The notes: generated by a model not told the origin, from the sequence alone. A DNA stretch of 64,000 nucleotides from Hydromicrobium sp964517765 (GCA_964517765.1 CAZFEN010000001.1:60821-124820), one strand, 5' to 3'; shown: positions 25,532-34,387, numbered from the stretch's first letter. Made by a program: numbers and translations.

Positions 25532-27652
25532 TTATTTAGCAGAGTTCTTCCCTTTGATAATCTCAAAAAATTTTTCTATAAGATATGGATCAAATTGAGT
25601 ACCCGCACATCTTTCTAATTCCTTTAGTGCCTCTTCTTTGGATATACCCTTACTATAGGGTCTATCACTTATCATGGCATCATAGGCATCGGTAATTGCG
25701 AGAATCCTGGATATAATTGGAATTTTGCCGCCTTTCAGACCACCTGGATACCCGGAACCGTCCCACCTTTCATGATGGTATAATATCCCGGGCGCTATTT
25801 GTGCCAGATCGGGTGATGATTCGACTATACGGTAACCGATCTCTGAATGTTTTTTCATTACTTCCCATTCTTCGGGGGTCAGTTTACCGGGTTTTAAAAC
25901 TATATTATCGGGTATGGAAATCTTACCAATATCATGAAGCATTGCCAGTAGCTTTAATTTGTTAAGCTCAATAATATCCAGATTTATTTTTTTACCCAGT
26001 AACACACTTAATCTTATCAATCTTTCCGCATGTTCTTTTGTTTCGTAATCTCTTTCTTCCAATACTTTTTTTAGGGATAAAATCAATGTACTTCGCATAC
26101 TTTTACCTTCGGATAATTTATATTCAAACATTGTATTTTCGGCTTCTTTTACCACATCATTGATGTTTTGATCGCTGCTTTTTTTTAACGAGAACCCAAA
26201 AGTTACATTCAGGGGCATGATAGTAGTGCTACTTTTTTTACAATCCCTTAACATTTTACTTATTATCTTTAAAGCATCTGCCTTTTCTGTTTTTTGTAGT
26301 ATTATTGCAAATTCATCTCCCCCGTAACGACACAAAGCACCCTTATCATGCAGGCTGTGCTTTAAAATTCTGGCTGTTTTTTTTATCAATTCATCTCCTT
26401 TTGCCCGTCCAAATGTATCATTTATTATTTTCAGGCCATTTATATCTCCGAGAATAATACAAATTGGAAGCTGTTTCTTTTTGTCTACTCTCATCAATTC
26501 TTCTTCAAAGAAATACTGGTTGAAAATATTCGTCAACCGGTCGTGATAAGATTGATAGTATAGTTGTTTTTCTTTTTCTTTTCTGATAGTTATATCATTC
26601 ATAATCAATAGTTTTCCCATGGTTTTCCTGTAATAATTAAAAACAGTTGATGCTCTGGCATTATAATATCTGACATGCTTATTGATTATTAATTCGATAT
26701 CACTTTCAAAATTTTTGATTTTAAAGTTTAACAAAGAATCCAAAAGTTTTTTTAATTTCTCTTTTTCAGGCGTTAGATAAGAAAGTTTGCTTACTACGCA
26801 ATTAATGTCTTTTTTTCTTGTTTTATCATATTTACAACCTTCCTCGATGATGTCATCAGCCAGATTATTCTGCTCAACGACCCGACCATCATTATTGAAT
26901 AAAAAAATCGCATCACCGATATTACTCATTATTTTCCCTTTTAAAGTCATTATAAAGTTGGAATAAACAAGAAATAAACTGAAAGAAATGAAACCATATA
27001 GAAAGATAATGGCCAATTCGCTTAAAGGCATTATTTTTAGTATAGCAAGTTCCATCAGTACCTGTATTATCGAAGTTCCGATAAAATAAACCAGAAGTCC
27101 TGTAAACAAGTAATACATTTGCTGATTGGTCTGCCTGATTCTGAATTTACGATACATGTTCTTGCCCGTCAAAAACAAGGTGCCAAGACCGATAGGCGCT
27201 ATATAAAAAGCACCTATATATTTAAAAAAAGGTGAATATATAATGTATCCATAAAAAACACTTTTAGTACCGATTTGATCATATACCAGAAGAAGTATAA
27301 ATATTACCACGGCTGTGAGATATGCTGCCACGAGTTGGACATAGACCCTGTATTTTTTGTAGTCTTCGATCTGTGTGAATCTTATTACCAGATGAAGAAC
27401 AATTGCGGGAATTAAAAGAGTAGTCAGGGTCAATATTCTCGCAGATAAAATTAAAAGGTTTATTGCGGAAAAGCCCCAGAGCAGTATTATATTAAAGATA
27501 GAAAAAACAAAAACATTGACTGATAGTATAATAAAAGGAACATTGTTTTTCTTTATGGTTTCTCTGCTGGCAATCATAAATACTGAGATCGGAATAAATA
27601 CCAAACTTAATGCCGACATAGAAACAGTTAACGCCCAGACTATTTTTTCCAT
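25532..27652 (-). CDS. Membrane c-di-GMP enzyme: 7TM sensor, GGDEF and HD-GYP domains
   Basis: 706 residues. Seven N-terminal membrane segments (about 5-232) form a sensor like the histidine-kinase 7TM type. A PAS-like domain (about 241-355) follows. The diguanylate cyclase domain has an intact GGDEF (444-448), and the HD-GYP phosphodiesterase has HD at 573-574 in LHDIGKISIPD and the GYP at 634-636. Both making and breaking c-di-GMP are therefore possible. The RxxD inhibitory site normally just before GGDEF is absent (SLHD at that place), so product inhibition is unlikely. The input signal is unknown. Confidence 0.93.
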   Translation of the reverse strand: MEKIVWALTVSMSALSLVFIPISVFMIASRETIKKNNVPFIILSVNVFVFSIFNIILLWGFSAINLLILSARILTLTTLLIPAIVLHLVIRFTQIEDYKKYRVYVQLVAAYLTAVVIFILLLVYDQIGTKSVFYGYIIYSPFFKYIGAFYIAPIGLGTLFLTGKNMYRKFRIRQTNQQMYYLFTGLLVYFIGTSIIQVLMELAILKIMPLSELAIIFLYGFISFSLFLVYSNFIMTLKGKIMSNIGDAIFLFNNDGRVVEQNNLADDIIEEGCKYDKTRKKDINCVVSKLSYLTPEKEKLKKLLDSLLNFKIKNFESDIELIINKHVRYYNARASTVFNYYRKTMGKLLIMNDITIRKEKEKQLYYQSYHDRLTNIFNQYFFEEELMRVDKKKQLPICIILGDINGLKIINDTFGRAKGDELIKKTARILKHSLHDKGALCRYGGDEFAIILQKTEKADALKIISKMLRDCKKSSTTIMPLNVTFGFSLKKSSDQNINDVVKEAENTMFEYKLSEGKSMRSTLILSLKKVLEERDYETKEHAERLIRLSVLLGKKINLDIIELNKLKLLAMLHDIGKISIPDNIVLKPGKLTPEEWEVMKKHSEIGYRIVESSPDLAQIAPGILYHHERWDGSGYPGGLKGGKIPIISRILAITDAYDAMISDRPYSKGISKEEALKELERCAGTQFDPYLIEKFFEIIKGKNSAK

Positions 27653-27885
27653 AGTATTTTAATGTTTTATATAATTTTTAATACTTGTATCAATATTTAT
27701 ATATATATTATAAATAAATAATCACTTTTATTCAACTGATGAAAATTTTTGTATATTTTTCTTATACTATCTATTCCTGCGAATCCTGCAGAACCTGAAA
27801 TTTCACGTAAAAGAAACTGATGTAAAGCATAGTTCTGGTATGGTTTAAAATAAGATATAAGAAATTTAAGAATACCTTGCATTGT

Positions 27886-27905
27886 ATAATACCTTGTGGT
27901 ATTAT
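27886..27905 (+). promoter_or_regulatory. Palindromic operator overlapping the PadR -10 element
   Basis: ATAATACC-TTGT-GGTATTAT, perfect 8-bp arms, overlapping a TATAAT at 27885-27890. The half AATACCTTG also occurs as a direct copy 18 bp upstream (27871-27879 and 27889-27897). This is the kind and place of site expected for autorepression by the PadR regulator encoded 33 bp downstream. Confidence 0.6.
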
Positions 27906-27938
27906 GCATTTATTAAATTATAGAAAGGGTGTGATATT

Positions 27939-28262
27939 ATGAATATTCAGTTTAAAAAGGGAGTGCTGGAATTGTGTGCCCTTGCTCTACTTGCCAAAAA
28001 AAACAGGTATGGCTATGAGCTGGTAAATGAGATCTCAAAGACCATTTCCATTTCGGAAGGGACAATATATCCGCTTCTGAGACGGCTTAAGAATGACGGA
28101 TATGTAACCACTTATCTTGAGGAATCAAGTGAAGGAGCTCCGAGGAAGTATTATCAGTTGACCAAATCAGGGAAAGAAATGGAAAAAGAATTGAAAAAAG
28201 AATGGTTGACTTTTGTTAAACAAGTAAACAGTTTTATAAAAGGTGGTGTAAAAAATGAATAA
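27939..28262 (+). CDS. PadR-family transcriptional regulator
   Basis: 107 residues: a winged helix-turn-helix of the PadR type with LLAKKNRYGYELVNEIS, the recognition part SEGTIYPLLRRLKNDGYV and APRKYYQLTKSGKE, then a short C-terminal dimerisation helix (PadR subfamily 2 size). The ribosome site is AAAGGGTG. It is the first gene of a run with DUF1700, DUF4097 and DUF2807 genes and overlaps the next gene by 8 bp, so it almost certainly controls this cassette through the palindrome upstream. Confidence 0.92.
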   Translation: MNIQFKKGVLELCALALLAKKNRYGYELVNEISKTISISEGTIYPLLRRLKNDGYVTTYLEESSEGAPRKYYQLTKSGKEMEKELKKEWLTFVKQVNSFIKGGVKNE

Positions 28263-28830
28263 AAAGGATTTTATAAATAAGCTATCGTCATACCTGGGAG
28301 GAGTTCCTGCGGAAGAAAGACAGGATGTAATAAATGATATTGAAGAGCATTTTAAAGAAGCAATATCGGAAGGAAGGACAGAGGAAGAGATTTCGGATTC
28401 TCTTGGAGATCCAAAAGCTCTGGCCAATCAATTTAAAGCAAATATTCTGGTAAACAAGGCGGAAAAAACCACATCTGCAATAAATATAACCAGAGCGGTA
28501 CTTGCTACACTCGGACTTGGATTTTTTAATTTAATGTTTGTACTGGGTCCGTTTATTGGTATTGTTGCAGTGTTGTTCTCCTTATTTGCTTCGGCAATTG
28601 CCATTACAGCTTCGGGAATTGCGGTATTTTTCGCTTCGATTTTTGGACCGCTGGTTCCTCAGTATTTTGCTGTTTTGATCAATCCGGCCGTATCGATATT
28701 TGCTTCGATAGGGGTAACACTTTTTGGGATCCTGTTCTTTATCGGTGATATATATGTGGCAAAGTGGATATACAGGTTGTTTGTGAGGTACATAAAGTTT
28801 AATTTGAGAATTATAACCGGGAAGGAGTAA
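28255..28830 (+). CDS. DUF1700-type membrane protein
   Basis: 191 residues. The cytoplasmic N-terminal 65 residues (FINKLSSYLGGVPAEERQD, DIEEHFKEAISEG, SLGDPKALA) are the typical DUF1700/HAAS-like domain that is nearly always encoded next to PadR regulators. Membrane segments follow (about 80-160). The start overlaps padR by 8 bp, and the next gene begins 3 bp after the stop. In other bacteria this domain transmits or buffers the PadR signal; its mechanism is unknown. Confidence 0.88.
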   Translation: MNKKDFINKLSSYLGGVPAEERQDVINDIEEHFKEAISEGRTEEEISDSLGDPKALANQFKANILVNKAEKTTSAINITRAVLATLGLGFFNLMFVLGPFIGIVAVLFSLFASAIAITASGIAVFFASIFGPLVPQYFAVLINPAVSIFASIGVTLFGILFFIGDIYVAKWIYRLFVRYIKFNLRIITGKE

Positions 28831-28833
28831 AAA

Positions 28834-29736
28834 ATGAAATTCAATATAAAAAGATTTGTCATTTGGATCACTGTTTTTATGTTTGCGGCTTTTATTACCG
28901 CAGGTATTATTCTGGCGGTAACGGGAAATATAGCACTGGCTGTTGAGCAAATCGATGAATCCAAGACTTTTGAGGCACAGGGAATAAATAAAATTTATGT
29001 GGATCTGGTAAGTACTGATATCAAAGTCATCCCCACTGATGAAGAAGAAATCACTGTGCATCTTTATGGAGAGGTTTCAACAAATAAAGATATGGAGTTG
29101 CCGTCTCTTGTGGCGTACCAATCAGGAGACGAATTGCGTATAGAGATAATTCAGAAAAAAATGATTTTTTTTGGAATCAACATTTGGAGAACGAAACTTG
29201 ATATATATATTCCGGAAGATTCCATAGAAGTTTTTAAAGCCGATACTACGTCGTCTGATATGGATGTAAGCACTCTAAAGGTCAATGAATTTGAATTTAA
29301 CAGCGTATCCGGAGATTTTAAAGGTGAATCATTGTCCGCAAATGACATCAAACTCAAATCTACTTCAGGAGATATCAGTCTGAATGATTACACCGGAGAC
29401 GTGGATGTCGATTTGATTTCCGGAGATGCTGTGCTGGAGAATGGTGGTCAGAATGAGAATATTAAGATAGGTACAGTATCAGGAGATATTTATATAGAAC
29501 AGGAAGATGCCAGTAATATAAATGTCAGAGTGACCTCAGGTGACATAGAGATCAATCTTTCTGAAGATGCTCAATTTTTTTTGAATGCAAAAACTGTATC
29601 CGGTCATATTGAGAACACATTTCCAATAAAAATAACTTCTTCGGGCAGGAGAAATCTCGAAGGTGTTGTTGGAAGTGGTGAAAAGCAGATCGATGTCAGT
29701 ACCACTTCTGGCGATATAAGCTTAAATTACAATTAA
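28834..29736 (+). CDS. DUF4097 beta-repeat surface protein
   Basis: 300 residues. One N-terminal membrane segment (about 9-32) is followed by an extracytoplasmic beta-helix made of repeats with the recurring motif SGD(I/A): VSGDF, TSGDI, ISGDA, VSGDI, TSGDI, VSGHI, TSGDI (about residues 150-298). This is the DUF4097 (LiaI/adhesin-like) repeat pattern. It sits in the PadR cassette, 3 bp after the DUF1700 gene. Binding to envelope components is plausible, no enzyme motif is seen. Confidence 0.88.
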   Translation: MKFNIKRFVIWITVFMFAAFITAGIILAVTGNIALAVEQIDESKTFEAQGINKIYVDLVSTDIKVIPTDEEEITVHLYGEVSTNKDMELPSLVAYQSGDELRIEIIQKKMIFFGINIWRTKLDIYIPEDSIEVFKADTTSSDMDVSTLKVNEFEFNSVSGDFKGESLSANDIKLKSTSGDISLNDYTGDVDVDLISGDAVLENGGQNENIKIGTVSGDIYIEQEDASNINVRVTSGDIEINLSEDAQFFLNAKTVSGHIENTFPIKITSSGRRNLEGVVGSGEKQIDVSTTSGDISLNYN

Positions 29737-29782
29737 ATATGTGAAAATTAATAAATATCTAAAAGAGAAAAAAGGAGAATAA

Positions 29783-30541
29783 ATGAACAGTATAAACAAA
29801 AAAAACCGGATCAGCAATATAGTAAGAATAGTATTTATACTTGCCCTGATAAGTATGCTGGCTATCTTTGCGGTATCCTGCAAATGGACAGTAGGTTTTG
29901 TCAGAGGATCAGGAAATGTTATAGCCGAAGAAAGGGATGTATCAGATTTCCACAAGATACACCTTTCGGGAGTAGGTAATTTGATTATCACACAGGGAGA
30001 AGTGGAGTCGCTAACAATAGAAGCAGACGATAATATAGTTCCTATTATTGAAGCTGATGTTTTCGGGGACGAATTAAATATTAGTTTCAAAAGAGGCTAT
30101 ACCTTTATACCATCCGCTACAATAAAATTCTACCTGACCGTAGCGGACCTTGATGAGATTTCTCTGAGCGGAGCCGGAAATATCGATTGCGAGGGTTTCG
30201 AGACCGAAGTCCTGCAGTTCGATGTCAGCGGGGCAGGTGATTTGGACTTTGATCTTGATGCTGAAAGAGTTGAAGTTGTCGTATCCGGAGCGGGCAATAT
30301 AATCCTGAGCGGTAAAGTCGACAGTCAGGAAATAGAGATAAATGGTGCAGGAAAATACGATGGCGAGGACCTTGAAAGCAGGGAGTGTGCAATTACAGTT
30401 TCGGGTGCAGGCAGCGCCACAGTTAATGTCAGCGAATTACTCGATGTTGAAATCAATGGAGTCGGAAATGTTTATTATGCCGGAAGTCCGAGTGTGACAC
30501 AGGATATTTCGGGGCTGGGTAAAATAAAGAGTATAGAATAA
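29783..30541 (+). CDS. DUF2807 (GIN-domain) lipoprotein
   Basis: 252 residues. A signal peptide ends at the lipobox FAVSC (Cys33). The mature protein is a beta-solenoid with the GIN pattern: FHKIHLSGVGNLIIT near the start and repeated SGAGN/NGAGK/SGAGS turns (about 125-225). It is anchored on the outer face of the membrane. With the preceding DUF4097 protein it makes two related beta-solenoid surface proteins in one PadR-controlled unit. Ribosome site AAAGGAG. Confidence 0.88.
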   Translation: MNSINKKNRISNIVRIVFILALISMLAIFAVSCKWTVGFVRGSGNVIAEERDVSDFHKIHLSGVGNLIITQGEVESLTIEADDNIVPIIEADVFGDELNISFKRGYTFIPSATIKFYLTVADLDEISLSGAGNIDCEGFETEVLQFDVSGAGDLDFDLDAERVEVVVSGAGNIILSGKVDSQEIEINGAGKYDGEDLESRECAITVSGAGSATVNVSELLDVEINGVGNVYYAGSPSVTQDISGLGKIKSIE

Positions 30542-30617
30542 ATACGGTTATTCTTGGGAAAGGTTTGGAGGAGTTTAAATCTCAATTAAAATTAATTAAA
30601 ATAAAAAAGGAGTAAAA

Positions 30618-31064
30618 ATGACAGAAATGGATGAAACAGAATTAAAAGAAGGAAAAAAGCAGCTCGAGGGAGTAGTGATATTATGCTGGGTATTAACTAT
30701 CATTACCGGGCTGGCAATATTTTCAGGATTTGGCTGGGGTCATTTTGGGATCCTAAGCAATTGGGTTAATGGTCCATTCACCCTGTGGTTTGAAGGCCCA
30801 TTTACTCTGAATACCGTAACTGATGTTATCAGAAACCTGGTAAGTCTTCCTTTCAGAATGGTGTATTCTTTGATTATGCCGGCATTGTATATAGCGGAGC
30901 TTATAGGTATTTACCAGAGAAAATCTTTTGCTGTTCCTCTCGGTAGAGCGGTTCTGGTAATTACAATGGTGTTCTTTTTCCCGGTAGGAACCATCATAGG
31001 TGCGATTCTGTGGAAAAGATTCAATAATCCTATTTCAAAAAAATATTTGAATTATGAGATTTAA
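30618..31064 (+). CDS. Three-helix membrane protein of the PadR cassette
   Basis: 148 residues. A charged N-terminus (about 1-18) precedes a membrane segment (19-40), a tryptophan- and glycine-rich loop (FSGFGWGHFG, NGPFTLWFEGPFT) and two more membrane segments (about 85-105 and 112-132). I do not recognise a named family. It has a good ribosome site (AAAAAGGAG) and lies in the same direction between the DUF2807 and 2TM genes, so I count it as part of the cassette. Function unknown. Confidence 0.7.
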   Translation: MTEMDETELKEGKKQLEGVVILCWVLTIITGLAIFSGFGWGHFGILSNWVNGPFTLWFEGPFTLNTVTDVIRNLVSLPFRMVYSLIMPALYIAELIGIYQRKSFAVPLGRAVLVITMVFFFPVGTIIGAILWKRFNNPISKKYLNYEI

Positions 31065-31118
31065 TCCGGCAGTGATCAGTTTAAAATTAAAACATAAAAA
31101 ATAAGGGAGGATGCAACA

Positions 31119-31415
31119 ATGAATGACACGAAGATGGACGAAGAAAAGTATAAAATAGCAAAGAAGAGAGTCGAAGAAATCAAAGGTTTTTATGGACACT
31201 TATTCGCCTACATAGGAGTAAACGTAGTATTAATAACAATTAATCTGGTTACAAGCCCTTTTTCTATCTGGTTTTACTGGGTAACAGTTTTCTGGGGGAT
31301 CGGCGTTTTCTGGCATGCTATGGGAGTTTTCGTATTCAGTAAATTTACCGGTATTAGCTGGGAGAAAAGGAAGATAGAAGAAATCATGGGAGAAATGGAC
31401 AAAAAGACAAAGTAA
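31119..31415 (+). CDS. 2TM-domain protein
   Basis: 98 residues matching the 2TM domain: YKIAKKRVEEIKGFYGHLFAY before the first helix, two membrane segments (about 28-46 and 53-72) and the final WEKRKIEEIM. In other bacteria this domain occurs alone or with LytTR and PadR regulators. Ribosome site AAGGGAGG. It is the last gene of the PadR cassette and is followed by a clear terminator. Confidence 0.85.
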   Translation: MNDTKMDEEKYKIAKKRVEEIKGFYGHLFAYIGVNVVLITINLVTSPFSIWFYWVTVFWGIGVFWHAMGVFVFSKFTGISWEKRKIEEIMGEMDKKTK

Positions 31416-31450
31416 TTTTATTAATTTCTTTTATTAAAAATTATCATGAT

Positions 31451-31486
31451 TAGGGGTTCGATTAAATCGAACCTCTAATATTTTTG
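31451..31486 (+). terminator. Rho-independent terminator of the PadR cassette
   Basis: Stem TAGGGGTTCGATT / AATCGAACCTCTA (31451-31463 and 31465-31477; 13 pairs, one G-U, tight one-base centre so the real loop is a few bases) followed by ATATTTTT. Placed 36 bp after the 2TM gene. Confidence 0.8.
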
Positions 31487-31614
31487 GAAGATATGTTTGA
31501 AAAGGCATGCAATGAATAGTCATATTGGCAATTAATAAATAAACAATTATAATGATTGAAAATTGCTGAACTTAAAATCGTGACTATTTTTTATTATTTT
31601 CCGGATACAAGAAA

Positions 31615-32153
31615 ATGCAAAAAAAGTTAATATGTGCATGTGCAGCAAAAATATTGATAATATCACTAATACTTTTTATTTTTATCATCCCCTTGAATAT
31701 TCTCGAAGCTGAAACCTATGAAGAGTTTCTGAGTAATCATCAGTTCGGATGTACCAAAATGGAACCCGGAACCCAAAAAGCAGTTTATCTGACAGAGTAT
31801 AGTATCGCCGATATTAAAAAAAGGAAAGAAATCTATGAGTTAGTATCGAATACCGAACTTAACAGTATCGTATTCGATGTGAAGGATGACTCCGGCAGTA
31901 TTGGCTATGACAGCAATGTAGAACTGGCAGGTGAAAGCGGGGCCGAGAAAAATTACTATGATATAGATGCGGTACTGAGGGAAATGAAAAGCAAAGGTAT
32001 TTACAGCATAGCCAGATTTGTTGTTTTTAAGGACAATATTTTACCACGATTCAGGCTGCAGAAGATCTGGAAATAGAAGGATTTTTATTCTGGAACGCAG
32101 CAAATAAATATGGAACAGTGGAGAAAGTGTTGAATGCCAGAGAAAATGAATAA
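31615..32153 (+). pseudogene. Decayed DUF4015 glycoside-hydrolase-like gene
   Basis: An open frame from 31615 (signal-like segment about 8-30) matches the beginning of the DUF4015 family: KAVYLTEYSIADI, LNSIVFDVKDDSGSIGYDS and the GIYSIARFVVFKD strand. At about 32040 homology breaks off and the frame stops at 32076. In another frame from about 32048 the sequence reads TIQAAEDLEIEGFLFWNAANKYG and ends at 32153, which looks like the family C-terminus. The roughly 200 residues between are gone. I conclude an internal deletion with frameshift. The live family is thought to be cell-surface hydrolases. Confidence 0.7.
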
Positions 32154-32199
32154 GAATTTGTTTTTTACTAATTGATTTTTAAATATAAGGAGGAATTCT

Positions 32200-33120
32200 A
32201 TGGAGATTGAGGAAAATTTTAAATATGGAGGGTGGGAAAACTGTATCCGTCTTACGAGCGGAGAAGTAGAAGTAATAATTACTACTGATGTGGGGCCAAG
32301 AATTATAAGATTTGGATTTAAAGGAGATCAAAATCTTTTCGGGGAAATGAAGCAGCAACAAGGCAAGACCGGCGGGAATGAATGGGTAACATACGGAGGA
32401 CACAGGTTCTGGCATGCGCCCGAGGCCATGCCGCGAACATATTTTCCTGATAATAATCCTGTTAATTACCGGTGGAATGGGAAAACTCTCAAGCTTATCC
32501 AGGATATTGAAGACACGACAGGCATGCAAAAAGAAATAGAGGTAACTCCCGGACAGGCAAATAACCACATAAGGGTGCTGCATAGACTCATCAATAAGAA
32601 TATCTGGGAAATAGAGCTTGCACCATGGGCGATTACGGTTATGGCAAAAAAAGGCAGGGCTATAGTACCGCAGGAACCTTACCGAACTCATGAAGGAAGT
32701 CTTCTTCCAGCCCGCCCACTCGTTCTCTGGCCCTATACGGAAATGAGTGATCCCAGATTTATCTGGGGTAATAGATTTATACAGGTAAAGCAGGATCCGG
32801 AGGCAAAAACTGCACAAAAAATCGGAGTTTTAAATACGCTGGGTTGGGCAGCATATTATCTTAACGAACAGCTTTTTATAAAAAGATACAGGTTTGATCC
32901 GGAAGCCCGTTACCCTGATTTTGGAGCAAATACGGAAGTATTTTCAAATCCGGATATACTGGAGATAGAGACACTTGGCAGTATGAAAAGACTACCCCCC
33001 GGTGGATCTACCGAACATATCGAAAACTGGTTTCTATTTAAGATGAAACTAAGCGAGGATGAGGAACTGCTGGAAAATGAACTGACTCCTTTTATAAAAA
33101 AGACAGACATAGATGTTTAA
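32200..33120 (+). CDS. DUF4380 / aldose-epimerase-like protein
   Basis: 306 residues with ribosome site AAGGAGG. The beta-rich sequence, with TTDVGPRIIRFGF, YGGHRFWHAPEAMPRTYFPDN and ELAPWAITVMAKKGRAIVPQ, resembles the galactose-mutarotase-like sandwich of DUF4380. The histidine in GHRFWHAPE corresponds to a region used in sugar binding in such folds. It has no signal peptide. The physiological substrate is unknown. It stands alone, 47 bp after the decayed DUF4015 gene. Confidence 0.75.
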   Translation: MEIEENFKYGGWENCIRLTSGEVEVIITTDVGPRIIRFGFKGDQNLFGEMKQQQGKTGGNEWVTYGGHRFWHAPEAMPRTYFPDNNPVNYRWNGKTLKLIQDIEDTTGMQKEIEVTPGQANNHIRVLHRLINKNIWEIELAPWAITVMAKKGRAIVPQEPYRTHEGSLLPARPLVLWPYTEMSDPRFIWGNRFIQVKQDPEAKTAQKIGVLNTLGWAAYYLNEQLFIKRYRFDPEARYPDFGANTEVFSNPDILEIETLGSMKRLPPGGSTEHIENWFLFKMKLSEDEELLENELTPFIKKTDIDV

Positions 33121-33202
33121 GGGTAAAAATTTTAATGAATGATTTGCTTACGGCAGATTATTGTTTTTTTATTCTTTAATATCCAAAGAGGGAAATGAAC
33201 CT

Positions 33203-34135
33203 CTAGTGCCTGTTGTTATAATCTCTTACTAGCTTTGCTATTTCTTTTATATGTTCGGGCTTACTTCCGCAGCATGCTCCCAGTATCGATGGCTTATAGG
33301 GAAGAAATTTGGATATATTGGAAGCCATGATTTCCGGAGTCTCGTCAAATATAGTTTTACCATCTACCAGCGAAGGCATTCCTGCGTTGGGCTGAAAGAT
33401 AAGTCTGGCATTTGCATTTGCTTCTCTCATCTTTTTAACCACATTTAACATGGTGCCAGAACCTACGCTGCAATTTGCCCCGACAATGTTGCTGCCGGCA
33501 TCGATTAAAACATTTACAACGTCTTTAGCCTTGTTCCCCATTAGAGTTACTCCATTTTCACCAAAAGTAAGGCAGCACGCAATGGGGATATCTTTTGATA
33601 TTTTTCTTATTGCTTTGATCGCAGTCAATGCTTCGTTTAGATCCATTATTGTTTCGATGACCATAAGATCTACTTTTCCTATTAAAGCATCCGCCTGTTC
33701 TGAAAAAGAGTCCAGCGCTTCTTCATATTGCAGAGGGCCAAAAGGTTTCAGAAGTTTACCGAGGGGTCCTATATCTCCGGCAATGAAGATAGGTTTTCTA
33801 TCGCCGTATGTGGCTCTATAGATATTGATTGCTTCATTTACAGCACTTACTGCATTCTCATTTATCTCTTTTGTTTTATTTTGAAATCCATGGAATTCTA
33901 GTTTGGTTGGAGTGGAATTAAAAGTATTGGTAATAATAATATCGGATCCGGCTTTGAGATAGCCTAAATGTATATCTATGATTTCTTTTATATGGCTGCT
34001 GTCCAGATTCAGAGAATCAGGCAGCACAGAATAACCTGATGTCATCAGGGTTGCTCCCATAGAACCATCGGAAACAAGAATTTTTTCATCTAAAATGTCT
34101 AAAAATTCTTTTTTATTGGCATTTTTATTTATCAT
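33203..34135 (-). CDS. Homocysteine S-methyltransferase family protein
   Basis: 310 residues of the zinc-dependent betaine/homocysteine methyltransferase fold, like the N-terminal module of MetH. Seen are LVSDGSMGATLMTSG at the start and the three zinc cysteines, one in GANCSVGSG and two in LGACCGSKPEHI. It would move a methyl group to homocysteine or a similar thiol. No corrinoid or folate domain is fused to it and none is near, so the methyl donor is unknown. Its ATG overlaps the stop of the upstream bS22-like gene (ATGA), so their translation is coupled. Confidence 0.88.
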   Translation of the reverse strand: MINKNANKKEFLDILDEKILVSDGSMGATLMTSGYSVLPDSLNLDSSHIKEIIDIHLGYLKAGSDIIITNTFNSTPTKLEFHGFQNKTKEINENAVSAVNEAINIYRATYGDRKPIFIAGDIGPLGKLLKPFGPLQYEEALDSFSEQADALIGKVDLMVIETIMDLNEALTAIKAIRKISKDIPIACCLTFGENGVTLMGNKAKDVVNVLIDAGSNIVGANCSVGSGTMLNVVKKMREANANARLIFQPNAGMPSLVDGKTIFDETPEIMASNISKFLPYKPSILGACCGSKPEHIKEIAKLVRDYNNRH

Positions 34136-34227
34136 TTATTTCTTCTCTGCCATTTTGTCTTTTTAAGCATCTTTTTATGCTTTTTCTTTCTCATTTTTCT
34201 TTTTCGCTTTTTGATAACAGAACTCAT
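34132..34227 (-). CDS. bS22-type (AURKAIP1/COX24) ribosomal peptide
   Basis: 31 residues, too short for usual ORF screens. It begins MSSVIKKRKRKMRKKK and continues HKKMLKKTKWQRRNK: a nearly all-basic peptide with the conserved VIKKR-x-RKM, KKHKKMLKKT and WQRR elements of AURKAIP1/COX24-domain proteins. These are known in Actinobacteria as the small-subunit ribosomal protein bS22. The ribosome site AAGGAAG lies six bases before ATG 34227. The TGA stop overlaps the ATG of the methyltransferase gene by one base pair step (ATGA). Its presence is the best lineage clue in the window. Confidence 0.8.
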   Translation of the reverse strand: MSSVIKKRKRKMRKKKHKKMLKKTKWQRRNK

Positions 34228-34307
34228 GGTACTTCCTTGCCGATATATATCTTTATAAAATAGAAAAAATTTAGATATGAAGAAAATTCTCTCATATCAG
34301 GTAAGCT

Positions 34308-34316
34308 ATTATACCA
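34308..34316 (-). promoter_or_regulatory. Extended -10 promoter of the bS22 unit
   Basis: On the minus strand TGGTATAAT, an extended -10 (TGnTATAAT), about 80 bases before the bS22 ATG. No -35 is needed for this class. A 7-bp hairpin (arms 34274-34280 and 34292-34298) with a following run of T (34263-34270 on the plus strand as A) lies at the start of the leader. Confidence 0.5.
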
Positions 34317-34387
34317 GAAATATTTCCGTATAGAATAATAAAAAGTATTATTTTTTATCAAAAATATATTTAAAATGTAGATTTCTA

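Noticed and set aside
27697..27909. Minus-strand 70-codon frame upstream of padR
   Set aside because: No ribosome site, no recognisable domain, and it would overlap the padR operator and promoter.
33187..33204. AGAGG/CCTCT inverted repeat after the DUF4380 gene
   Set aside because: Only five base pairs and no T-run on either strand; overlaps the end of the methyltransferase gene.
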